Source of the DNA: Echinometra lucunter
Lineage: Eukaryota > Echinodermata > Echinoidea > Camarodonta > Echinometridae
DNA length: 64,000 nt
Direction: 5' to 3'
Assembly (NCBI GenBank): GCA_029962745.1
Contig: CM057151.1
Coordinates: 3,105,431 to 3,169,430, forward strand
The position numbers and the translations under genes were made by a program. Positions 12,947-24,922 of this stretch are shown in pieces. Every line of letters starts with the position of its first letter. Position 1 is the stretch's first letter. The notes beneath the pieces were generated by a model. That model was not told the origin of the DNA. It saw nothing but the letters and a program-made list of their open reading frames with translations, and searched no databases.

Positions 12947-15900
12947 AGAGAGAGATGATGAAGAAGAAAAAGAGGGAGAGAGAAGAGGCATGATAGGGTC
13001 AATTCTAAAGACTATTGTTGAATGGTGCCTGGTACAAAGTCTCATTCAGGGAGGCACATAGTATGACTACATCCTTTTGCAGTTGCACTAATCAGATCAT
13101 AGTTAAGTGCTTGATGATATAAGCACTTTATATCAATGTAATAGAATAGTGTAGACAGTAATAACTTCAAAAAGAGTAATAGAATATATATATATCCAAT
13201 ATTCATTTTCAAATACTATTTGTCATTAACAAAAAAAAAAAAGTTTTCAATTCTTATCAAGAAAAGAAAATGTTTCAAATGAGTGGCCAATGAATTTTAT
13301 ATACCAGTAACTAATTACCAGAGTGTTCCAGAAATCTGGATCAAATTTATACAGATCTAACAGCTCTATTCATCAGAATTAAAACCAGTGGCGGATCCAG
13401 GGGGGGGGGGGGGGGCGCTACCTAAAGAAAAAAATTTAAAAAGGAAAGGAAGAAGCTACCTCTTTAGAATAATAAATGCGCCCAATGTCAACCCCCCCTC
13501 CCCCTCCCCCCCCCCCGATTTTCCGACGTGGTAACTAATTATTTTTGTGACTAATCTCTGGTGCCACCGTTAAAACGCAAAAACATGTGCGCTGCTTGGC
13601 AGCAAGCCCCCCCCCCCCCCCTTTGGCCAAAACCTGGATCCGCCTATGAAAACCATCTGCTTTCTGAGTGAGTTTTGCTCTTGAGATGAAAATATAAAAA
13701 AAGATTTGTCTACAAATACCAATTTCAAAGAAATATATGGTTATGATATATCTTTGTTTTATTGGCTGAATATCACTCAACCTTCAGATGAACATTTCAT
13801 CATAGCAATCTAAAAATGTCAAGTAGTATAATAAAATTAAACAAACCAAGTCCCATCATTAGCAAATAGAATGCACACATGAACCATGGATAATCCATGG
13901 ATACAATAGGAAAACAGAGAAACAGACTTGCATTCCAATGTCTCAGTGATCAAACACCACCTTTGAATCGTCAAACAAGGCACAAGATGTTGTTATTGAA
14001 TTATCCACTTTGACATGTGGTAACATCATGAAGAAAAGAGATGCTCTATGTGTTACTCATTCAATCATCATTTACACGTATGGAAAACCTGTAAAGGCCT
14101 TGTCCCAACAATACAGAAAGTAAGGATAACCAAACAGTGTATTCTGGGAAAGGTTATTACTTTTTTCTGACACACTCAGTGAACTTTTATTTCATTTACC
14201 ACGCATGTAAATGTGTGAACTACATGCTCTTTTCACATGCACTATATTCGTCATATATATTTACACTAGGACATCATCAAGGTTGAAGGAATATTAACTT
14301 TTGAACCATTAAAGTATAATATCACTGCTCATATAGCAAAGAGACAAGGGACTTCAAGGGTTAGGAGACTATTTGGTTACAACAACAATTTTTCAAATGT
14401 TAGTCAATATAAAAACACTGTGTCTCAATCATTACAGTGATCATTTACATGAATGAAAACCAGTGTTGCCTTATTCATGCTTATGTGCTATACTAGACAA
14501 TAAAGTTCTAACATACCTTCATGACTAAAGATCAAGTAATGATGGTATTTGATCAGTGTAAGATTGACTGATTCAAAATACAGTACAATACATCTCTAAT
14601 TCAGTTATCACAAACACACCTTGCATCTGGTGAATAGAGCTTTTAGTGAAATCTTATGACAAGGAAGTCATAATTCCGAAATGTGTAAAACCTGAGAATT
14701 TAAAAAATTGTGAATGGGCTTCATGCCATGAAATAATGGCATTTTAGACTGAATTTTTTGGCAATTCATCAACCTTCTTACTGTAAAACTGCCAATCATA
14801 ATTCTAGAGAGTTTCTGGTTTTAACAGTAGGACAGGGAAGCATGGCCTCTTTTAACTACTATATTCATCTTTTTTCTCATTTTCTATGATCACTTACCTA
14901 TACAAGTGTCTCCATCCAAGGTGGGATGTCTATCTAAGATGGCATCCTCATTGCACACACAATTATATTGGTCCTCATTAGGTTCACACCTTCCCAGCTC
15001 TCCACATGGTTCTGAGTTACATGGATTAGCTGCAAATAATGGGATTAGATTTGTAAGGGTTATCACGATGGGACTGGAGGTATATGGATAATCTATGTCC
15101 AAGAATACAGACAAGATATTAAAGAACTGCTAGAAATATTTATAGTAGGAGACACAATGAGAGAACAGGAGTAGTTGCACTACTAATATACCTGTCAATT
15201 AAAAATAAATAAGATAAATGTTAGTATATGTCAGAAAACACAATAATAGATTAGCAGTACATGCCATAAGAAAAGCAACTTAGAAAAGTAATGCAACTTT
15301 TTGTCATGTCTTTCATGACATTTCTTCATTCATGTAATTATGGTTCATATTCGCAATTACATCTCAATGAGATGATAGACACATTCAACATAACTTGTAT
15401 TCAACAACATATTATCTTTATTAAGCAAAAGTAACTCTCCCCATAAAATAAATATCTTTGTTCGATGTAGCTGCTTTTCATCTTTAATTATAAAAGGAAA
15501 TGCCCCATATATCAGTTGATGTTTCGTTGGGAGTAATAAATGTTCCCCAAACAGAACCCAAAATCTCCAGTAAGGGGTACTTTTCGGCCGACAAAGTCCG
15601 GCCCGAGAATTGTAAAAAAAGGGGGTGTATTTGACTTTCACCTGGACATGCCGGAGATTTCCTTAAAAAGGGGGTCTTTTTCAGCTTCGAGCAATGATAA
15701 ATTCGGTCTTCAACGATAGGGTATGAAATGCAGATTATAATTATCAATAAATTTGTATGTTTCTACGATGGCTATTCCTCATGTTATTTCCGATCATTTG
15801 CAACGGCGCCAAGTCGTCTCAACCGGGGTCTTAACTTTCCTGAGATAGGGGGTTGAAATGAGAGCTCACCTGAGAAGGGATAAATTGAGCAGTGTTCCGG

Positions 15901-18900
15901 ATTTAGGGGGTCTCCAAGGCAGGAAAAGCATGCAAAAAAGCCCGCGAAAGGGGGGGGGTTCAGAAATTTTGGGTGTCCCGAGACGGGTCCGGAGATAGGG
16001 GGGGTACGTGCAATTGGGAACAAGCATATGCGTACCCTAAATAACACTGAGTGGGGGAGCCGGGGCCCTGCCCTGGGAAGAAACATCCTCATTTCCCAAA
16101 GCAGTAAACTAATGAAAAACTATACCTTCTAGACAATATTACTTAAACAATCACTCTCGGGCTTTTCAATGTGTTTGACCAGAAATATTGTACTATATAA
16201 AGCGTTGTGAGTCATCATCATAATGGTAATAATAGACCATAGAATAAATCCAAGCTTTGGGCATAATTCATTATTAATTTACATCTTATCATCTGAAATA
16301 GCCAAAGACCTTATCTTTATCCCTAAATAAAACTTATAGCAAGAATATGAATTATTCATGGAATACGTGCTCGAAAAAACAAATACTGCCAAGAATGGGA
16401 AAAGATATATTGGAGAGCAGGTAAGCGATCAAACTTGATCACACAATTACAAGTAGATCTGCATCCATATCTTTGGTTATTTGCTGTTCTTCTCATTAAA
16501 ATTAGAATAAGAAGAAAACAATATAACAAGCAAAATCCCAATTCTAATCTTACCATGAAAAGATAAACTAGTTCTGACTTTAATGCCAAAATATTCAGGG
16601 TCTTTTAGAGAAGAAGAAACTTTTCTTGAATTCTTCGGGTAGGATTATAAAACCACTTCACCTGTCTGAGAAGATAATACTGATAATCCTCACTTAACTG
16701 AATCCAATTAGAAAAGGGATAATCATTAACAGAACAGGAATATATTCAAGTGGTATGAAACAAGATACTGAACCAACAAACTTAAATCTGCATCATGCTC
16801 TTGTCTGGTATCTTTTAAAGTGAATTATGCCTAGCAGGTGTCTAAATCAAAGATGGATTTCAGTTTGTATAATGTTGCCTAAAGATACTATTCGACATTC
16901 TGGTATCATAATAAAAGTACTTTCTGAAACTTGTTTACATCAGTTTAATGTATGGTGATAAACCCATGATAGATTCAATAAATACTATTCACATATATCC
17001 ACCAAAATTAATTTTTTTACATTTAGCTTAGAGCCTGGTTCAGATGACAAAGTAAACTGCATAACAAAACAGCACTGCAGCAAAATAAATTTGCATCTTC
17101 CTTTTATGGCAAATGGGTATAAAGATCTATGCCATGTACAGCTCTTTTTTTCACTCCCATTTACAATTTGTTTCATTTTGGTTTCATCACTAATTGAAGC
17201 ATTATATTGCCCAAAATCATGTGATTTAAGTTATTCTAACAAAAAAATATTCACAGGGCCCAATTCTACCCTCTGAAGAATTATGGAAAATGACATTTAT
17301 TAGACTTTTTAACATAGATCATAAACACTTTGCACTATCTTTACTAAACAATAAGATGACAGTATTCCCACAGTCCAAAAGACATCTTTTTATATTAAAA
17401 ACTTTAATATATGGCATTATTTTTCTAGATTTCAAATCCATATGATTAGAAATTCATGATTAGAAATTCATCTGTTAATACAGGCTCAGACACTCTTGTA
17501 TCCTTTGGAATTTGTTCATGATAAATCTCTTCAGCTGTCACAGGTTTTAGTGATGGCAAAAAAAGAAACAGATTTTTTCACTAGAATACTAATAAATGCT
17601 TTGTATGATTTTTCTCAAAAACCTCACACCATTGTTTTCATCTTGCATGCATTTCTAACATTCTCATTTACAATATAACATAAAAAAGAGCTTTCATACA
17701 GAACATTCCTAAAGGCCCTGTCCCATACTACCGTTTAAAAGTTCCGTCTGCCTCCATCTAATTATTTATGTTAGACGGTGTCAGATGGAGGCAAATTAAA
17801 AAAATTGTGGCCATGAACTAGCACTGTCTGTCAATGTCTCGATACGTCTGTAAACCAGCTGAAGAATGAATTTAAAAAGTCCAATAAACATACGAGTTCA
17901 TTTCTCAGACGGACTTGTTAAATAGTAGTATGGGACAGGGCCTTAAAGTGATTACACAATGATAAAAAATATTTTGATATATGATCAAGCATAGAATTCT
18001 AAGAAACATTACATTAAAAATATGATGATTTTCAATCGAAATCAATGCATTTTGGCTAATTTTATCATAAAAAGTCAAGAGCTGACCCCAAAACTTTGAG
18101 GGTGAGGTATGACGTAAAAGTGGGTACCAGCTTCGCGCATTGCAGTTGTGCTGCGCGCTAGACTGTACAACATGTATTATACCTTGCGCGCATTTTGCTA
18201 GAAGTGCGCGACAAGGTACCCACTTTGACGTCATTTTGACGTAAAAGTGGGTACCCAGTTGAAACTTGGTCACAGCTGAGGGGTCAAAAATATCCTGAAA
18301 TCTTACCACATTTGGGGGTTTCCTTGGCAACACGACTTTAAAAAAAACTTTAGGCAGATGATTTTCTGCTAACAAAATCATGCTCTTTCAAATGAGCTAA
18401 CATTGTTTCAGCATTGGGTACCCCCTTTAAGCTACTGACACCATATAATAAAAATAGAAGTCTGCAGTATAATTTCCATGGTGATTAGGTAGTGTACATG
18501 TGGCATCTTAAAAGACATTATTGGTAATTCAGAAAATACAAATAAATATTAGAAAACAATCCCTCCTTGGAAAACACAAGCATGAAAAAATATGAAGTTG
18601 AGATTTTATTATTAAAACTTTTTTTTATTTCACACAAGCATGAAAAAATATGAAGTTGGGATTTTATTATTAAAACTTTTTTTTAGTTCACCAAATATTT
18701 GCTCTCAAAGAAGGGGGTTTTGCTCCTACCTATGATAGTGACAGTACTTGTGATGTCTTGATAGGTTGGGGTGTTGCAGTCAAGCACTCCAACATCACAT
18801 CTAGGAAACATCTTGAAAGAAATATTTGTTACAAGAAAGGAATATGAAAATACAGAAATTCTGAAAAAAAGACAAACAATTCAGTAATGAATGAAATGGA

Positions 18901-21900
18901 ATGGAAATATTTTGCAGTTTGTTGAATTAAGGCCGATTATCAAAAGTCTCGTCCTGCGTCTTTGATCGTCTTCTCTATGACCGTTCTTTTACATGGGCTT
19001 TCCCAATTCCCCGTTGTTTTGTCTACAGAGAAAGGGGAGGATTGGAAAGAAAAAGACACTGAGCGGGAAAGATGCTGAAGGCTGCGTTCCAAATTGGCTC
19101 TGACTTTTGATAAGGTGCCTAAGTTCATCAATATCACAATGATTAACTTCTACACATTATATTGCTTGCTTGAGCTTAGTTTACAAAAACATGTGGAGAA
19201 GTAAATCACAATTAACTTCTACACATGTTTTTGTAAACTAAGCTCAAGCAAGCAATATAATGTGTGTAACTATTAGTTTACTAAAGAAGAGGATATGTAA
19301 AGTCAATTTAAATAATTTATGCTTTTGTAATGTTTTCCTTCAGTTTAGTTTCTTAATTATCCTTACTAATTAACTATAGAAGGCCAATCAAAGAATTCAA
19401 AATTTGATTTTACAAAATTTTAGCTACACAATCACAAATTAAGTGAGTGGCACACGTAAACCATGTCAAGCAAGTAAATTTTGCTAGCTCGAATCCTGTC
19501 AATCAAATCTGAATATATCCTTCGAATTTCAGAGAGACTATATCAAAATACAGCAGTAAAAAAGGAATGTTTTTTTTATTTTATTTATGTAAAGCAGGGT
19601 ATAAATTTTGATGTGCTATCAGCTATAAGTCAGTTTAGTTTTATAGATGGGTAATTTAATCCAGGGGAAGAGACAAAGAGCGTGAGAAAAGGGAACAAAC
19701 AGTCTACATGTAATTGAGAGATGGATAGAGTGATATGTAAGACAGAGAGAGAGAGAGAGAACATCAAAGAATAAATAAGAGAACATTCAAATAGACAGAA
19801 AGGGAAAAAATGTAGTATTTACACTTGGAGACATAGAAATCCTATGAGAAAATAATAGGGAGAGGAATGGATGTGAAGGTAGATTACTTTTTTATTATGT
19901 ACTTACTGAAGCATGAACTGTTTTTCCTATATCTCCTTCATCTAATGTGAAGATAACACTGCTAACATTCAACATCAGCCCATTGACCATGACAGGGGTG
20001 TAAGTCAATGATGACTGGAACAAAACAACAAAATTGCATATATTAAAGAATATGTTATGATAAACAACTAGTACATTCATATGATATAATGTATTAGAAT
20101 TAGAATGGCAGCAAAATAAGAGTGATGTGATTAGGTACTCAAATACAATGTAACCTTCACAATCATGCAACATATCATATCAAATGATATAAGTTAATGC
20201 CCTTTCGGCTATGAACAGAAAGTATATTTCTTCAATAGTGCATTTTATTAACTATTTTGCCCAATTCAAAAAGTCATATCCTTTAAAATATGATCATTGT
20301 CACAAAATGAATTCATTTATTCAGGGAAGCTTACATGCTTTTCTGAAAGGCTCTTGTTATACTCAACAAATGAATGTGGCAGATATAATTTGAATTAACT
20401 CATATCTGGTATTTCACTTACTGTATAGGCAACTTCAGTATACATTGGTTTAGGCACCTCCACCTCGAGAACACTGATTACATATTCAGAGAAGCGGTAG
20501 TCAGAAGGGGCTATATTGAACGTGACATTGAGTTTCAGGTAGTCTGGGAAGAGTTGTTCAGGCATGAGTAGCTGAGGTTTCCATAATTCTATCACACAGA
20601 CAGAAAAAATTAAAACAAGAGGAGAAGTGAGATGGACAAAATGTGATCAAAAGAGGAAGAACCAGAGCTTTGCTCTTGCTAGAGACCTTCAATGTGTCTA
20701 AAAGAGAGTATTTTTTAAAAAAAGTAAACAATACCTTCAAAAAGACCAAGTTTCTTTTCTTTGTACTGACTTAATAATTTGTCTGCACTCTGTCTCACAG
20801 CAGTACAAGAGTTCTAATAATTTCTACATTACCTAGATTACCTAGTATTAGAGAGAAGAGAGTGCAAGCCTTAGAAGTCAGAATTACATATTACATTAGC
20901 AGACATGCTGGCAGGTGTTAAAATGAAATGTTATGCACTTTTCGAGAAAGGCTTAGATTGCGGATCTAATTTTCAAATTATCGGCCTTCATAAAGTAGCA
21001 AGGCCAAACTCTGATAGGGTAAAATTCTGAAGAGATTCTCAAGGTCGACAACTGTTCTATCCTTTGCACACGAGAAAAGTGAAGGTAGTGTCAAATACTT
21101 ACACATACCCAGAAAAGGTAACTCCAAACAAATGATTTTATATAAACCTATTTAACAAACTGAAATTCCTGCCCAAGTGAAAATAGTACCTTGTCCTATT
21201 TGAAGTCAGATCTTGAAAACCGAGTATACAGCTTTGTGGTTACATTATTTAAACAGTCCAATAGAGTTGGAGAACACTCTTCTTAAGGACTGTCCATGAA
21301 TTAGAGTCGTTTGCAAAAAAGCTTGGAAACCACTCATACAAAATCCATTTACCTGCAGATCAAATAATCAGACTTAAAAATTAATTGGTGAGTAATTGGT
21401 GACTTAATTTTTCTCACGAGAACTTCAGGGATCCTTCTCAACACTTCTCTAAATCAGGGCCTTCATGGTTAATAAAAGGGGATTCAACTACCTTTTCTAC
21501 GTAAAAAGAGGTTTCTTCTTGAAAATATAAAATGGCAATAAACTATAAATCTGCTACCAATCCTTATAGATTGGCTTTGCTGATTTGACATTCAGACTTT
21601 CAAAGCATAGGCCCACTTTATGGAGGTTTGTAGCAGCTCATGTTAGCTGTGGTCTGTTTGTTAAATTATATTGCAGTTTAGATAGACTTGTAAATAAGGC
21701 TCATTTTGGTTTTAATTCCGTTAGCGCAACCACTTAAGTCTTAGGACCTTTTATTCTCCTTCAGCTCCTTTGTTTACAAACAATAAAATTCTCCCACGCT
21801 CTGTACATGACCTTTTTAGGTCCACGTGACTCTTGGTTGTTTCTCGCCACGCGCGTGCCCTTTTTCTGGATGCGCGCATTCCTTTCTTTTGACATTTCCT

Positions 21901-24882
21901 TGACTGGCGGTGGTTGCGGTAGCGATGTACGTTCCTGGTGTGCTAAATCAACTTTTGGAGGTAATTTTATGCTTCTAATTCGTAGTAATCCATTTGTTTC
22001 TTTAAGAAAATGTATTAGATAGAGAGATTTTTTAATTATTGTCCTTAGTCTTATTCTAGATTTCTGGCTAGCAATCACAGTCTTTTTATATGGATAGATT
22101 TTTGATGAATAGCAAACACATTTTAGTCCTTCTCGGACATTTTTCCTTTCTGTATTGCTTAGCTGTGATTGGTCAGATTTTTTTAGCTTTCTGATTGGTG
22201 CGTTTTACACCAATCTGATTGGACGAAAGTCTTGTTTGGTAGAAAATTTGGCGGATTGTTTGAAATGATCGCCAGAAGTTCGAGAATTAGCGTGTGGTCA
22301 ACAAGGGCTCTGCTCTTAGTCTTAGCTCTGTTCATTAATTTTTCTTCGTCTTGGTAGCTTCGCTCAATGCACTGAGCTCGCTTGGCCATTTGAGAACAAC
22401 ATCATCAAACTTCATTTCATGGATTTATTTCGCCAACCGTTTTGGATCTATAATTTACTTTGAAATAGATCTAGACTCTAGAGGTCTAGTTTCTTATTGA
22501 GCGATGGACTTGAATTCCGACTGCTCTTCTTAGTAATTGTTTTCTCATCATCGAACAATGTCTTATTCTTCATCATAGAGCTTTAGAGCTCCACGACATC
22601 GGACATTATCTTATTCTTATTCGTCAACCTCACCGTCGAACTTTATTCGATCAACGACATCGAAGTCGAACATTGTCATTATCTTCTTCGTCAACCTCAT
22701 CGAATTCAACTTTATTCGATCAACGACATCGAAGTCGAACATTGTCATTATCTTCTTCGTCAACCTCATCGAATTCAACTTTATTCGATCAACGACATCG
22801 AAGTCGAACATTGTCATTATCTTCTTCGTCAACCTCATCGAATTTAACTTTATTCGATCAACGACATCGAAGTCGAACATTGTCATAATCTTCTTCGTCA
22901 ACCTCATCGAATTTCACTTTATTCGATCAACGACATCGAAGTCGAACATTGTCAATATCTTCTTCGTCAACCTCATCGAATTTAACTTTATTCGATCAAC
23001 GACATCGAAGTCGAACATTGTCATTATCTTCTTCGTCAACCTCATCGAATTTTACTCTAGTCGATTACGACATCGAACACTGTCATCTTTTTCGTCAACC
23101 TCATCGTCGAACTTTAGTCGAAGTCGAACATTGGCATCATCGTAATCATCAACCTCGATCATCGAATCCTCGAGTTCTTCGTCATCTGTCTTCACACCGG
23201 ACTTTCGTCTTTCTCAATTCGCTCTCCACGACTATTTCGCTTTAGTTTCGGACATTTAACTTTTGGATCAAATAATCGGATTTTTAATACCTGGAATATT
23301 ATTTTTTTTCCTTGGCACAACTTATGTAAGTAATTCTAAATAGCGGCGGTCTTTCGCTATAGAAATAGACCACTTTATTATTGTTCTTGTATTTCTTGAT
23401 TGGTAACTAGCGGCGGTCTTTCGCTATAGAAATAGACCATCTTAGCCTATTAATTTCTTGATTGTAGAAATACAATTTACAAGCACAGTCTTGATCTAGA
23501 TTGGATCTAGAATCTACTGCGATCACAATTTGATGTGTTGATTCTCCTTGAAATTATTAATAAAATAACGAGATCCTGAGAAGAGGACTTTATACCTTGT
23601 AGTTCGCTTTTGTTTTATTTCGTTTTCGGCTATTTTTTTTGTATACTTATTTTTTTTATCATAGACATCCCATACAATTTATTTATTTTTAGTAACATGT
23701 CCTGACCCCCTCAGGGGTAGCTCGTTAAAGGTTCATTTTGGTGGCCCTCTCCAAATGGCTTGATACCAATGCTGAATTATAGAAAAACTGCCACACAATT
23801 AAGATCTCCCCTGTAAACAAATTTTCATTCACATGGTATTACAACACTTCTCTGATGATATTGGCCACTGCAATCCATAATGTATTGATAATCAGATGGA
23901 ATTTTAGTGACTGGAATAATAAAAAAAAATCCAGATGGTCTTAAACTTTTGCAAATTGATTTATAAGCCTTGATTCAAATAAATGAATAAAAAAGAAATG
24001 ATGCAAAACAGAGCATTGCCAAGTGAAAGGGAAGAAACACACTCTCTATGCATACATTCAGTTTGTGTGACCATTGGATAGATATGAATGCATCGCATGT
24101 TATCCTAATTAATATCATACAAATAGTGAATAGACATGAGCCGATGGTATGAGATTTTGCATAAGGTGAAAGAACTGCCTTCTAATCATTCAATGAGGCA
24201 AAGCCGATTTGAATAGAAGATACGTCGCTCTTTCACCAAATGCGTAATCTTGTACCATTGCAATAATTAGAATATTCACTCTTTGTACTGCATAACACCT
24301 CAGCAGTCTGATGAGAACTTTCATTTCATTTCATTTCATTTTATTTCACATCTCCTAAAAACATGGTAAATACAACCAAAAATAACAAAACAATAAAATA
24401 CATAAAACATGACTGATTATAAAAGGAAAGAATAAAATACAGTGATGTTGTGGATGTGAGGAAGTAAAAGGCCACTGGCCTGCACTGGCTTACCGGGGCT
24501 TGGGGGGGGGGGTGCCAGCCCCCCCCCAAATAAATTTCAACCATGGTTTATTTTCAATTTTATATAAGCGTTATCACACGAATTTCATTACTTCTCCCTA
24601 GACTCCCTTTCTACTGTTAAGTAACTCATTCACAATTTCCCAAATAGCAAGCATAGCAAGGCAGAAAACACGCATAATATCAATACTAATGTGTTTTATG
24701 ATATAACACTTGGTTTTATCTGTTTATCTGACAATGGATTCAAACTTTGATAATGAATATTCTTAGATTTACCAAAACTAGACACGGGCTTTAAGTTTGC
24801 AGTCCCAAATAGTGTTCTTTTACAGAGTTGCAAACCATCAATACTGCAAAAACTCCTTTACCATGGGAGTGCACTTGCGTAG

Positions 24883-24922
<40 letters not shown>

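Larger units (their letters stand above)
7925..14897. other. Intron 10 of the receptor-like gene
   Basis: About 7 kb, AT-rich. It holds a GA-rich tract (12520-12996) and a small inverted-repeat element (13386-13648). From 8000 to 12500 I see only unique-looking AT-rich DNA with scattered short open frames. None has acceptor and donor phases that would fit the 1-1 phase of the flanking exons plus a recognisable EGF pattern. Confidence 0.55.
15030..18729. other. Intron 9 of the receptor-like gene
   Basis: Holds a G-tract-rich block (15540-16090) and two adjacent transposons (17713-17943 and 17943-18430), plus a 58-bp tandem duplication (18575-18690). Between 16100 and 17700 I see nothing but AT-rich sequence. 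Confidence 0.55.

Noticed and set aside
12471..13045. Three overlapping Ser/Leu-rich open frames
   Set aside because: Products of a GA microsatellite on the opposite strand; open in all three frames, no domain.
14906..15091. Plus-strand open frame over exon 10
   Set aside because: Shadow of the minus-strand EGF exon.
17905..18381. 158-codon frame and its 183-codon counterpart at 33782-34333 as a gene family
   Set aside because: Both lie within copies of one TTAA-bounded element; amino-acid replacements are frequent, no catalytic motif is seen, and the second frame runs past the element into telomere-like repeat.
22617..23245. Repeat proteins on either strand of the 69-bp array
   Set aside because: The frames are open only because 69 is divisible by three; both strands are equally open and no splice or start context supports one.
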